Positions 48,349-57,161 of a DNA stretch of 64,000 bases are shown here, piece after piece. Numbering within the stretch: position 1 is the stretch's first letter; each line of letters starts with the position of its first letter. A model generated the notes under the pieces. The model ran no database searches, was not told the origin of the DNA, and was given only the letters and a program-made list of their open reading frames with translations. Position numbers and translations under genes: made by a program. The stretch covers positions 806,001-870,000 of the forward strand of contig NZ_CP040442.1 of assembly GCF_015191005.1 (NCBI RefSeq). The letters run 5' to 3'. This DNA comes from Kaistella flava (ex Peng et al. 2021). GTDB taxonomy: Bacteria > Bacteroidota > Bacteroidia > Flavobacteriales > Weeksellaceae.

Positions 48349-49164
48349 ATGAAAAGAATCAAATTTTTACTTTTTCTTACTTTAGCCAATATGGCATTTG
48401 CCCAAAACAAATTATTTTTATACGATTATAAATTTATTCCAGATTCGATTAGTAGAGATAATTCGAAAAATGAATTAATGATTTTGAATATTCAAAAAGA
48501 TAGATCTGAATTTTATAGTTCCGAAAGATATTCTTCTGATTCAACACAGTTAGCAGAAAGTAAGAAAGGAATTATGGCAATGCCATTTAGTAAAGAAATG
48601 ATTAGTGATAGAGTTATAAAGTTCCCTAATTCAAATCTCATAATCTACATAACTTTCTTATCTTGGGATAAATATATTATTAAACAAGACATTGATTTAA
48701 AATGGACGTTGGAAAATGATTTCTCCAAAATTTTAAATTATGATGTTCAAAAAGCAACAATCGAATTTGGAGGAAGAAAATGGATTGCATGGTTTACTAA
48801 AGAAATCCCAATTCAAGATGGACCATATAAATTTAAAAACCTTCCAGGTTTGATTCTGAAAATTGAGGATTCTAATAAAAATCACACTTTTGAATTAAAA
48901 GGAATAAAAAGTGCAACTACCGAATTTGACTATCCAAATTTGAATAATTATAAAGAGTATAAATTGAGTTATGATCAATATGTAAAAAAATATAAGAATT
49001 ATCGGAAAAATCCAACGGCGGATTTAGTTGATAAAATTCCAGACCAGAGAGATGCAAATGGTAATTTTAGAACTTCTACACAAATAATAAGAGAATTAAA
49101 TAATCAGTGGTTAGAACGTTTTAAAAAAGACAATAATATAATCGAAGTAAACCTGCTACAATAA
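48349..49164 (+). CDS. Cassette 2b: GLPGLI family protein
   Basis: 271 residues with signal peptide (cleavage near MAFAQ). The family motif region reads FKNLPGLILKI, matching the GLPGLI family of secreted Bacteroidota proteins; function unknown. It shares its cassette with the aspartic protease: only 30 bp and no attC separate them. The cassette closes at attC 2 just after its stop codon. Confidence 0.85.
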   Translation: MKRIKFLLFLTLANMAFAQNKLFLYDYKFIPDSISRDNSKNELMILNIQKDRSEFYSSERYSSDSTQLAESKKGIMAMPFSKEMISDRVIKFPNSNLIIYITFLSWDKYIIKQDIDLKWTLENDFSKILNYDVQKATIEFGGRKWIAWFTKEIPIQDGPYKFKNLPGLILKIEDSNKNHTFELKGIKSATTEFDYPNLNNYKEYKLSYDQYVKKYKNYRKNPTADLVDKIPDQRDANGNFRTSTQIIRELNNQWLERFKKDNNIIEVNLLQ

Positions 49165-49172
49165 AAGGTACT

Positions 49173-49307
49173 GCAGATAACATCGTATTGGCAATAGTGC
49201 GGATGAATCGTAAGTTTAACCATTTTAAATATACCGAAGATTAATTTATAATAAGCAAGTTTTCGTTTTAAAGCCGCACCATCGCCAATACGCAAAACGT
49301 TAGTGGC
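49173..49307 (+). repeat. attC-like site 2 (class CGTATTGGC)
   Basis: R'' GCAGATAAC (49173-49181), left arm CGTATTGGCAATAGTGCGG, right arm CCGCACCATCGCCAATACG, R' GTTAGTGGC (49299-49307). R'' is the reverse complement of the R' at 45597, closing cassette 2 across the IS110 copy. Confidence 0.85.
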
Positions 49308-49326
49308 AATCCCCCCTATACCCCCG

Positions 49327-49552
49327 AATTGACTTCTCAAGCTAACGTTTGGTGCGTATAGAAAATATTTTCTAATTTTATTAAGCTCTTTGCAAGGCCG
49401 ATTTTAAAATTGTTGCGTAATAGCACGGGTGCAATCCTGGTTGAGATGTATGTGATGACTTCAGTGGCGGTCTAATTGATTAGAACCCCGTTCAGAATAT
49501 TTTTTTTGCCTAAAGAACATCTCCTTAGAGTATTTTTAATCATTAATTTTTG
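49327..49552 (+). ncRNA. Possible bridge-RNA region of IS110 copy 2
   Basis: Same non-coding left end as in copy 1, including GCTAACGTTTGG (49341-49352), which is the reverse complement of a common attC R' context. Candidate guide, unproven. Confidence 0.35.
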
Positions 49553-49557
49553 AAAAT

Positions 49558-50913
49558 ATGAATGAGAACAAAATTTCAATGGAAATTATCAATTCAAATG
49601 CTGCAGGAATTGATATTGGTAGCCGATCTCACTGGGTTGCGGTTGGCCAAAAAGAGGAAGATATTAAAGAGTTTGGTGTTTTTAATGAGGACTTAAAAAA
49701 TCTCTCAAATTGGCTCAAAGAAAAAGACATTCAAACCGTTGCAATGGAAAGTACAGGAACTTATTGGCAAGCACTTTATGCTATTTTATTGGCTGATGGA
49801 TTCCAAGTGATTTTGTGTAATGGCAAATTCACTAAGAATATTAAAGGCAGAAAAACAGATGTTCAAGATTGTCAATGGATTCAAAAACTACACAGTATAG
49901 GCCTTTTAACAGGTAGTTTCCTTCCAGATGAAATTACAGAGAAGCTCAGAACCTACTGTCGTCATCGTGCAAATTTATTAGATTCTGCAGCAAGCACTTC
50001 AAAAAAATGCAAAATATTTACGGTTATTAAACCTTCGATTAGATGTTGTTGTTAATGACATCTGTGGTTTAACTGGATTACTCATCATTCATGCGATTTG
50101 CAACGGAGAAAAGATCCTTTAAAATTAGCCGAATTAAGACACGGTAATTGCAGAAAAACAGAAGAAGAAATTTCAAAAGCACTTCATACTAATGGTAGAG
50201 AAGATTATTTATTTGCCCTCAATCAAGAGCTTGAGATGTATGAAGTCTTGCAAAGTAAAATTGTACAATGCGATGTAGAAATTGAGAAAATCTTAAACTC
50301 AACAATCGGAAAAGACGACAATAAAAGACAGCATCACATTGAACCTAAAAAACACAAAAAAATTAATAAAAACACTCCTAAAAATATCGACTTAAATTTA
50401 ATGGCCTATCAATATTTTGAAGGTGTAGATTTACTGGCAATAGAAGGAGTTTCCTATTCAACCGTACTTTCAATAATGAGTGAAGTTGGATTAGAGGGTA
50501 TCAAGAAGTTCCCGACTGCAAAACACTTTGCAAGCTGGTTGAGACTGACCCCAAACAATAAAATAAGTGGTGGTAAAATACTTTCTAATAGGATCCCAAA
50601 AGGAAGTAACCGTTTAAAAATCGCTTTAAGAAATGCAGCAAATGCGATTGGTAATCTAAAAGACTCAACACCATTATCGGATTTTTTCAAGCGAATCAAT
50701 TTTAGAAAAGGTCGAGTATCTGCAATCTCAGCAACTGCAAGGAAATTAGCAATCATCATTTGGAATATGGTCGTTAAAAATCAAGCTTATGTCAATCCGG
50801 AAGGCTACTTATTTTTGGATGAAAAAAGAAAACTAGGCTTAGTAAAAAGGATTCAAAAACAAATTACTAAATTTGGTTTGACTAATGAAGAAATTAATTT
50901 CGCAACTAATTGA
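49558..50913 (+). pseudogene. IS110 transposase, frameshifted at three A runs
   Basis: Same protein as copy 1. Compared with copy 1 it lacks one A in each of three runs (about 50001, 50011 and 50108: 7 vs 8, 4 vs 5, 4 vs 5), which stops the first frame at 50055 and reopens at 50098. At the site where copy 1 is broken, copy 2 is intact, so the two sequences together define one intact transposase. Confidence 0.85.
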
Positions 50914-50966
50914 TTGTGAGCAAAAAAGAAAAACGTTAGTCAGAATTTTATAAAAACCGCGCTTAA

Positions 50967-51533
50967 ATGAAATATTTGATTATCATTTTTCTTTTCACTT
51001 TTTATGCCTGCAAAGAAAATCCTGACAGAGTGGAGGAAATGTCTGCAAATAATGGTAAAAATTATGTGAAGAAATATTTCAAAAATAATTCAAAAAGTAA
51101 AATGGAGGTTTATGATAAAAACACAAATAAACTTTTAATCGTCACAGAATTTGACAAAGAAACAATTACAAAAATTGTGGAATTTTATCCAAATCTAAAG
51201 AAAAAATTAATTGCAACACTGTTGAAAAAACCTAATTTTTTTGGAGTGAAAAATTATTCCGAAAATGGAAAAAAGGAAAGTGAAGGTTCTCTTCTATATA
51301 ATTATAAAAAAAGTAGTTTAAGTCCTGTGAGTTATTGGTTGTTTTACAATAAACAAACAGGAGAAATCGATTCAATTGGACATTATTTTAGTGACGGAGA
51401 TACTTCCGTACTTGTAGACGTGGAAAGAATTGACAACAAAAACAAAAAAATGACTAAGATTAAATATTTCGAAGCAAAGCCAAAGGACACTTTGAGTGAC
51501 TCAATAACCTGGGAAGTAAAAAGGATTCGCTAA
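50967..51533 (+). CDS. Cassette 3: lipoprotein
   Basis: 188 residues. Lipoprotein signal (IIFLFTFYAC). The mature part has MORN/toxin-immunity-like short strands (NYSENGKKESEGSLLYNY, IDSIGHYFSDGD). No family firmly recognised. It follows the IS110 right end by about 20 bp, so its native leader may be lost. Confidence 0.65.
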   Translation: MKYLIIIFLFTFYACKENPDRVEEMSANNGKNYVKKYFKNNSKSKMEVYDKNTNKLLIVTEFDKETITKIVEFYPNLKKKLIATLLKKPNFFGVKNYSENGKKESEGSLLYNYKKSSLSPVSYWLFYNKQTGEIDSIGHYFSDGDTSVLVDVERIDNKNKKMTKIKYFEAKPKDTLSDSITWEVKRIR

Positions 51534-51541
51534 AAAAAACT

Positions 51542-51676
51542 GCATACAACACGGTATTTCTATTAGCGGGTCGGAAGTTCCTATCATCAAGATTTTCGCT
51601 AATTGTTCAATTCGTTATATTTAATAATACTTGTTATAAAAAGTCCCGCCAACAGAAATACCCAACCGTTATAGGC
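51542..51676 (+). repeat. attC-like site 3 (class GGTATTTCT)
   Basis: R'' GCATACAAC (51542-51550), arms GGTATTTCTATTAGCGGG / CCGCCAACAGAAATACC, R' GTTATAGGC (51668-51676). Its R'' does not match the cassette-3 start at 49299, the only mismatch in the array. Confidence 0.8.
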
Positions 51677-51683
51677 AAATTAA

Positions 51684-52175
51684 ATGACCGCTACCAATAA
51701 TATACGAGACATTTTTTCAATACTTCATGATGGAGCAATTTCCTCATGGAAAGGAGATAAGAGTTTTTTGACTTTGACAGTTGATTGTCAATATTTAGCC
51801 GAACTTATTGACAAATCGTTTGATAGATTTTATGTTGAACTTTTGAAAGTTGACAAACTATTCTTAGAAACATGGCCAAATCCATTTGATTTACCGGTGC
51901 AAACTTTGACTAAACTAAATGATATTTTCAAAGCAGAACTTGAACTGCTGTCCGCGGAAATCAAAGATGGAAAGGTGGAAATTGCTTGTAATCAACATGA
52001 CATAGACTTTAACTATTGTGGTGGTACCTTGACAATTAGTTGTGAAACAATAAAAATATATGACCAAGATAAAAACGAATTGACTGTAAAGCAGATAAAT
52101 ATTCTATCCAATAAATACTGGAATAATGCAAGTGATCAACTGGAACAGGATATCAATCAAAGAAATTTGAAATAA
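51684..52175 (+). CDS. Cassette 4: hypothetical cytoplasmic protein
   Basis: 163 residues, no signal peptide. Acidic and helix-rich with a central strand region (GKVEIACNQHDIDFNYCGG). No family recognised. Starts 8 bases after the R' box, one of the shortest leaders in the array; RBS-free leader is normal for this phylum. Cassette ends match GTTATAGGC / GCCTATAAC. Confidence 0.65.
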   Translation: MTATNNIRDIFSILHDGAISSWKGDKSFLTLTVDCQYLAELIDKSFDRFYVELLKVDKLFLETWPNPFDLPVQTLTKLNDIFKAELELLSAEIKDGKVEIACNQHDIDFNYCGGTLTISCETIKIYDQDKNELTVKQINILSNKYWNNASDQLEQDINQRNLK

Positions 52176-52179
52176 ATCT

Positions 52180-52314
52180 GCCTATAACATCGTATTGGCA
52201 ATAGTGCGGAGGAATCGCAAGTTTAAAGATTTTAGATATTTAGAAAATTAATTTATAATAAGAAAGTTTCGGCGTTAAAGCCGCACCATCGCCAATACGC
52301 AAAACGTTATGCGA
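52180..52314 (+). repeat. attC-like site 4 (class CGTATTGGC)
   Basis: R'' GCCTATAAC (52180-52188), arms CGTATTGGCAATAGTGCGG / CCGCACCATCGCCAATACG, R' GTTATGCG (52306-52313). Contains AAAGATTTTAGATATT in the centre. Confidence 0.85.
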
Positions 52315-52339
52315 CATTTTAACCAACACTTTTATCAAA

Positions 52340-52921
52340 ATGAAATTCCCTCATTATTTACTTATCTTTCTTATTCTATTAACATCTTGTAAATCTGATA
52401 AAATTTCTGAAAAATCGATTGAACTAAATAATAAAGCGATAAATGCGATTAGTGTGGAACAATATTCAGAAGCGTTAAAATATTCCGAGCAAGCGATTAA
52501 AGCAGATGAAAAAAATTATAACGCTTATACGATAAAAGCACAAATGTTTATTAAGCAAAACAATTTAAATGAAGCCGAAAAAACAATTCAAAAACAATTG
52601 GAAATAAAACCAGATTTCGCAGAAGGTTGGACATTTAAAGGATTGATTAACGATTTAAACGGAAATCAAAAACTCGCAAACCAAGATTATCAAAAAAGTA
52701 TTGAATTATTTAAAGAAAGAAATCAAAATAAAGAATTTAATCCTCAATTAAACGATTCAAACATATATTTTTCACTACTATTAATAGGCGATTTAAACAG
52801 CCAAAAAGAGATGGAAAAATTAGAAAATAAATGGGAGAATAATAAACCCGCTTATGAAACCATGATTTCAGTAAAAAAAATGGGCAAAAAAGAATTAATT
52901 AAACAGATGTTAATAGACTAA
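52340..52921 (+). CDS. Cassette 5: TPR lipoprotein
   Basis: 193 residues. Lipoprotein signal (LILLTSC). Three tetratricopeptide-like helical pairs are visible (EQYSEALKYSEQAIKAD, NLNEAEKTIQKQLEIKPD, NQKLANQDYQKSIELFK), a protein-interaction scaffold in the periplasm or outer membrane. Partner unknown. Cassette ends match GTTATGCG / CGCATAAC. Confidence 0.8.
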   Translation: MKFPHYLLIFLILLTSCKSDKISEKSIELNNKAINAISVEQYSEALKYSEQAIKADEKNYNAYTIKAQMFIKQNNLNEAEKTIQKQLEIKPDFAEGWTFKGLINDLNGNQKLANQDYQKSIELFKERNQNKEFNPQLNDSNIYFSLLLIGDLNSQKEMEKLENKWENNKPAYETMISVKKMGKKELIKQMLID

Positions 52922-52929
52922 AAAAACGC

Positions 52930-53064
52930 CGCATAACATCGTATTGGCAATAGTGCGGAGGAATCGTTAGTTTAACCATTTTAGATATTCCGAAGATTTG
53001 TTTATAAAAGAAAAAGACGGTATTTTTAGCCGCACCATCGCCAATACGCAAAACGTTGTAGTGC
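52930..53064 (+). repeat. attC-like site 5 (class CGTATTGGC)
   Basis: R'' CGCATAAC (52930-52937), arms as in site 4, R' GTTGTAGTGC (53055-53064). Confidence 0.85.
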
Positions 53065-53075
53065 ATTAAAAAAAA

Positions 53076-53525
53076 ATGAACGAAAGATATTTAAAATTAG
53101 AAGTTATCTGGAAAGATGAGGATATGTTCGAATTAAAAGTTTCGGCAAATAACGGACGCTATTCTGGAATTACAGAAGTATACGAAGTATCTGATTCCCT
53201 ACTGAAATTTGTAAATGAACTTAATGGATTTCCATTTGGAAAAGATAAAGTGACTCACTCCTGCGGAGAAAAAGACAGTTACGCATATTTTGAAATGGAA
53301 TTTTATAAAATTGGTTTGACTGGAAAATGCGGATTACAAATCAAAATGGAAGAAAATGTTGCAACAGAATATAGAAAAGAAGAGAAAGACAAGCTTGTGA
53401 TGGAATTGATTGTTGAGCCAAATTCGATAGATATTTTTTGTAGAGAACTGAAATTATTAGCTGAAAACGAAAGTGGAGTTGCGGAATTAAAAGCTGTTGG
53501 AAAATATACCAATAACATTGCGTAG
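53076..53525 (+). CDS. Cassette 6: hypothetical cytoplasmic protein
   Basis: 149 residues, no signal peptide. Beta-strand-rich (YLKLEVIWKDEDMFELKVSA, GITEVYEVSDSL, AYFEMEFYKIG), in the style of small immunity-like or regulatory proteins; not assigned to a family. Starts 11 bases after the R' box. Cassette ends match over ten bases, GTTGTAGTGC / GCACTACAAC. Confidence 0.65.
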   Translation: MNERYLKLEVIWKDEDMFELKVSANNGRYSGITEVYEVSDSLLKFVNELNGFPFGKDKVTHSCGEKDSYAYFEMEFYKIGLTGKCGLQIKMEENVATEYRKEEKDKLVMELIVEPNSIDIFCRELKLLAENESGVAELKAVGKYTNNIA

Positions 53526-53535
53526 AATAAATAAC

Positions 53536-53672
53536 GCACTACAACACGGTATATAAAAAATAGCGGATTCTGTGCTTAATCGAAGATTTTCGCTATTTTC
53601 GAAGTTTAGTGTTTAACCGAAAGTTTCGGCAATTTAAGCCGCTACTTTTCATATACCCAAACGTTATCTGCA
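53536..53672 (+). repeat. attC-like site 6 (class GGTATAT)
   Basis: R'' GCACTACAAC (53536-53545), left arm GGTATATAAAAAATAGCGG, right arm CCGCTACTTTTCATATACC, R' GTTATCTGCA (53663-53672). Two A.C pairs; sequence unlike the other classes but the same layout. Confidence 0.85.
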
Positions 53673-53698
53673 AACGAAACCGACGTTTAAAACCGAAG

Positions 53699-54157
53699 AT
53701 GAAAATTTTATATATTTTGATTTTATTTGTATTTCTAACTTCTTGTAAAAAGTCAGAAAAATTTAATAGTGTAGACGAAAACGAAAAAATTTTTACAATG
53801 AATCAACTTTCTGGAAGTTATGACTCAATTACAAATAGAGTTATGAAATATGGGGATGAAGATGCATATTCAGAATTATTCTACAGTTTTAAAGATTCAA
53901 ATTTTGGAGAACGGACTGATTCACTAATGATTTATTCTAAAATCATGGCGGAGAAATATAATGACGAAAAAGCATATATCGATTATTTAGATGCAATTAC
54001 TGAAAAATACGAACTAAAGAATGAAATTGGCGATTACACAACATTAAACATTTCTAAACTCGACAAATCAAAAAAAGAAAAAATTTTAAGTTGGTTAAAT
54101 GTTATGCTAAAAAAGAAAATTATAACGCAACAAGAATTTGAACAAGTAAAAAAATAA
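53699..54157 (+). CDS. Cassette 7: lipoprotein
   Basis: 152 residues from the ATG at 53699, chosen because it opens a lipoprotein signal (LFVFLTSC); the longer frame reads through attC sequence. Mature part is acidic and helical. No family recognised. Cassette ends match over ten bases, GTTATCTGCA / TGCAGATAAC. Confidence 0.7.
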   Translation: MKILYILILFVFLTSCKKSEKFNSVDENEKIFTMNQLSGSYDSITNRVMKYGDEDAYSELFYSFKDSNFGERTDSLMIYSKIMAEKYNDEKAYIDYLDAITEKYELKNEIGDYTTLNISKLDKSKKEKILSWLNVMLKKKIITQQEFEQVKK

Positions 54158-54163
54158 ATCGTC

Positions 54164-54300
54164 TGCAGATAACAGCGGTTTTGCAATAGTGCGGGATTTT
54201 CGCAAGTTTAAAGATTTTAGATATTTCGAAGTTTAGTTTTTAATAGAAAGATTTTATATATTTATCCGCACCATCGCAAAGCCGCAAAACGTTGTGGGTC
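54164..54300 (+). repeat. attC-like site 7 (class GCGGTTTTGC)
   Basis: R'' TGCAGATAAC (54164-54173), left arm GCGGTTTTGCAATAGTGCGG, right arm CCGCACCATCGCAAAGCCGC, R' GTTGTGGGTC (54291-54300). Confidence 0.85.
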
Positions 54301-54360
54301 ATTGTCAGGAAATGTCCGTATAAAAACTTCAGTTTCAAAAGAAATTAAAAAAATATAACT

Positions 54361-55275
54361 ATGGCAGTATTTGCAATTCCAAATCCAAAAAAAACAATCC
54401 AAGTAGATTTTCCAATTGAAAAAATTAAAAAAAGCATTTTAAATATTCCTTTACTAAATAAGAATTATAGATTTTCTTCTTCCAATGAAATCTTTAATCA
54501 ATTTACTTTTGAGTCATTTGAGTTTTTAAGTGTTGGTGTTTTTTTAGATTTTCATCTAAATTCAATTAGCGAAAATAAAACGGAAATTAACCTTGAAATT
54601 AGGCGAAAAATAGGTTCATTTAATCAACCTGCGGAAATTACAAATGCGAATAATCATATTGACAAATTATTTAAATACATTGCTCAATTAACTTCAATGA
54701 ATGATGAGGAAATTGAATCTTTGAAACAAAAAATAAATACTACTCCACCAATCAAAAAGAAAAATGGCTGTTTAAAAATTGGTCTGATAATTTTTGGATG
54801 CTTTGTTGGATTAGGTATTTTAGTGAATTTATTTTCTAATGAATCTAACGATAAAAAAGAAATCGTTAATGTAATTGACCCGCGAATCGAAAAGTTACAG
54901 TCTCAAAAATATTCAGACCTTCCAATCACCGACAAAACCTTTTTATTAGATTCTTTTTTTGAAGGAAAAAACAAATTTGAAGCACCTAATTTTCACCTTA
55001 ATGAACTTATTAATAATAGTATTGCAACGTCTTCAAAATTTCCAGAAACTTTAGAAATGAAAGGTTTTGATGGAGAGTTTACAAAAAATTATGCTACAAA
55101 CACCTTAATTCGGAAAGACACTTCAAAAAACATAAACTACGACAAAGGTACTTTCCAAGTAGTTAGAGAAATTAGAAGTGAAAATGCTTTCGGAACTAAA
55201 GTTAGAAATAAAGTTGTGGTTTATGTTAAATTTAATGGAAAAGGTTATGAAGTTGTAGATTTCAAAACGGAATAA
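54361..55275 (+). CDS. Cassette 8: membrane protein with central helix
   Basis: 304 residues. A soluble N-terminal domain (VDFPIEKIKKSILNIPLLNKN) resembling small SRPBCC/START-like or immunity proteins, a hydrophobic helix CLKIGLIIFGCFVGLGILVN at about residues 140-160, then a soluble C-terminal domain. No family firmly recognised. Cassette ends match GTTGTGGG / CCCACAAC. Confidence 0.7.
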   Translation: MAVFAIPNPKKTIQVDFPIEKIKKSILNIPLLNKNYRFSSSNEIFNQFTFESFEFLSVGVFLDFHLNSISENKTEINLEIRRKIGSFNQPAEITNANNHIDKLFKYIAQLTSMNDEEIESLKQKINTTPPIKKKNGCLKIGLIIFGCFVGLGILVNLFSNESNDKKEIVNVIDPRIEKLQSQKYSDLPITDKTFLLDSFFEGKNKFEAPNFHLNELINNSIATSSKFPETLEMKGFDGEFTKNYATNTLIRKDTSKNINYDKGTFQVVREIRSENAFGTKVRNKVVVYVKFNGKGYEVVDFKTE

Positions 55276-55292
55276 CAGCAAAAAACAACGAA

Positions 55293-55428
55293 CCCACAAC
55301 ACGGTATTTCTATTAGCGGGTAGGAAGTTCCTATCATCAAGATTTTTGCTAATTGTTCAATTTGTTATATTTACAAAGACTTGTTATAAAAAGTACCCGC
55401 CAACAGAAATACCCAAACGTTACCAGTA
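55293..55428 (+). repeat. attC-like site 8 (class GGTATTTCT)
   Basis: R'' CCCACAAC (55293-55300), arms GGTATTTCTATTAGCGGGTA / TACCCGCCAACAGAAATACC, R' GTTACCAGTA (55419-55428). The stem is two pairs longer than in site 1 through matched TA/TA changes. Confidence 0.85.
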
Positions 55429-55445
55429 ATTTTAGAAAACCGACA

Positions 55446-56090
55446 ATGCAGAAATTTGAGTTGACCATTTTCAGACAATCAAGAGTATTGGTTGGACTCT
55501 TTTTGACACCAATTTCATTAATTGGAATACTTATTTTATGTGCTGAATTAAACAACATATTTATAGGTCTCGTGCTTTTCCCTGTTTATGTTTTGACGGT
55601 TTATTACTTTGTTGTTGGACACTTAACGGTTTCTATTAATAATGAACAACTAAAATTCAGATGGACAAGAAAACTAATATTTAATTATGACGACATAGAA
55701 CCTGTAAACATCGCTGACATTAAAACTATTGTAATTGATAGCGGACAATTATTGAGAAAAATAATAACTGCTGACCGAACTATAAAAATTAATAATGCAA
55801 AAGTTCAAGTAAAAGACGCAAACAAATTCATTTATCAACTTGGCATTTTGACGAAAAGAAATGATGTACGAGAAATTGACAGTTGGGATGAATGGTCAGA
55901 CAAGGGCTACATAAAAACAGCATATAGAATTAACACAGTTATACTTGTGTTAGCAACAATTATTGTGACAACTTTTATAATAATAAAAGGCTTTAATTCA
56001 CGAAACTTATTTTTGGTTTTATTATTCATTCCACAATTATATTTATACGGAAAACAAATGAAACGGAAAATCAAGAATGACAATAGATAG
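55446..56090 (+). CDS. Cassette 9: membrane protein with PH-like domain
   Basis: 214 residues from the ATG at 55446; the longer frame starts in attC sequence. Two N-terminal and two C-terminal hydrophobic segments flank a soluble region (NNEQLKFRWTRKLIFNYDDI, KTIVIDSG) that resembles a bacterial PH-like fold. Function unknown. Cassette ends match over ten bases, GTTACCAGTA / TACTGGTAAC. Its C-terminus runs close to the next attC. Confidence 0.65.
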   Translation: MQKFELTIFRQSRVLVGLFLTPISLIGILILCAELNNIFIGLVLFPVYVLTVYYFVVGHLTVSINNEQLKFRWTRKLIFNYDDIEPVNIADIKTIVIDSGQLLRKIITADRTIKINNAKVQVKDANKFIYQLGILTKRNDVREIDSWDEWSDKGYIKTAYRINTVILVLATIIVTTFIIIKGFNSRNLFLVLLFIPQLYLYGKQMKRKIKNDNR

Positions 56091-56096
56091 AAAAAC

Positions 56097-56234
56097 TACT
56101 GGTAACACGGTATTTCTATTAGCGGGTCGGAAGTTCCTATCATCGAGATTTTCGCTAATTGTTCAATTTGTTATATTTACAAAGACTTGTTATAAAAAGT
56201 CCCCGCCAACAGAAATACCCAACCGTTATAGTCA
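56097..56234 (+). repeat. attC-like site 9 (class GGTATTTCT)
   Basis: R'' TACTGGTAAC (56097-56106), arms GGTATTTCTATTAGCGGG / CCGCCAACAGAAATACC, R' GTTATAGTCA (56225-56234). Confidence 0.85.
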
Positions 56235-56259
56235 ATTGCAGAGAAAAAAATCGCATCGA

Positions 56260-56982
56260 ATGAAAGTACTGAATTTTAAAGATATTCGTTTTTTTGAAAT
56301 AAAGCCTGAAAATTATATTGGAAACTTCGATGGAATTTTAGGAAATGTATATAATGATACAATTGATTCAAAAAATATAGGTATTAGAATTGCGAAAAAA
56401 TTAAATGAACATCATTTTACGTTTGACGATTTTGACCATTTATATGTTTTCTTAAATCCCAAAATTTCAGAAAATAAAATAGTTGAAACCGAAATTTATG
56501 ATTTAGGTTGGAATAAAGACATCTTTTATGGGTTGGATAAAGTAAAATTTAATAACCTGAATGAAACACAGAGAAATTTAAAACTTGAGGAAATTGCTTT
56601 TGAAATTTTAAGTAATTTAGTTGCAAATGATATTGCGGAATTAAATATTATAAATCTTGTTCAAACTGAAATATTAGTTAATCAAACAAATACCGAGATA
56701 CTTTTAAAAGAAAAGGTTTTTAAAAATATCTCAATAAATTTAAGTTTCAAAATAAATCCTAATGGAAAAAAGTCAGTAATGATAATTCGCGGTTCAAATA
56801 ATGGCGACATTATGTGCACTAAAATAATAGAATTATTTCATCATGAAGATGTTTATCATATTGTGGACAAAATCAAATACGACGGAAATAAAATAATTAT
56901 AGATTCTAAAAAAAATATAAAATCAGAAGTTGTTACTGGAAAATACGAATCGCCCATAATCGTGGATTGCAACTGCCTATAA
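56260..56982 (+). CDS. Cassette 10: hypothetical protein
   Basis: 240 residues from the ATG at 56260; the longer frame (from 56077) translates the attC and is rejected. No signal peptide. Mixed alpha/beta (DFDHLYVFLNPKISENK, ISINLSFKINPNGKKSVMII) with an ending VDCNCL. Resembles toxin-immunity or DUF-type proteins; not assigned. Its C-terminus ends inside the R'' flank. Cassette ends match over seven bases, GTTATAG / CTATAAC. Confidence 0.7.
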   Translation: MKVLNFKDIRFFEIKPENYIGNFDGILGNVYNDTIDSKNIGIRIAKKLNEHHFTFDDFDHLYVFLNPKISENKIVETEIYDLGWNKDIFYGLDKVKFNNLNETQRNLKLEEIAFEILSNLVANDIAELNIINLVQTEILVNQTNTEILLKEKVFKNISINLSFKINPNGKKSVMIIRGSNNGDIMCTKIIELFHHEDVYHIVDKIKYDGNKIIIDSKKNIKSEVVTGKYESPIIVDCNCL

Positions 56983-57108
56983 CAGCGTATTGGCAATAGT
57001 GCGGAGGAATCGCAAGTTTAAACATTTTAGATGTTCCGAAGTTCAATTTATAATAAGAAAATTCTCGCGTTAAAGCCGCACCATCACCAATACGCAAAAC
57101 GTTGTGCG
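56977..57108 (+). repeat. attC-like site 10 (class CGTATTGGC)
   Basis: R'' CTATAAC (56977-56983), left arm CGTATTGGCAATAGTGCGG, right arm CCGCACCATCACCAATACG, R' GTTGTGCG (57101-57108). The R'' overlaps the stop codon of cassette 10 gene. Confidence 0.82.
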
Positions 57109-57161
57109 TCACTTTCGAGCGACAGAAAACCGAACAGAAAGTAAATAAATAAAAAACAAAA

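Larger units (their letters stand above)
49308..50946 (+). mobile_element. IS110-family element, copy 2
   Basis: 1639 bp, nearly identical to copy 1, again starting AATCCCCCC immediately after an attC R' box (GTTAGTGGC) and ending CGTTAGTCAGAAT. Its downstream flank belongs to a cassette whose terminal R'' does not match GTTAGTGGC. Confidence 0.85.

Noticed and set aside
56077..56259. N-terminal extension of the cassette 10 gene
   Set aside because: The extra 61 residues are translated attC 9 sequence; the ATG at 56260 follows the cassette boundary.
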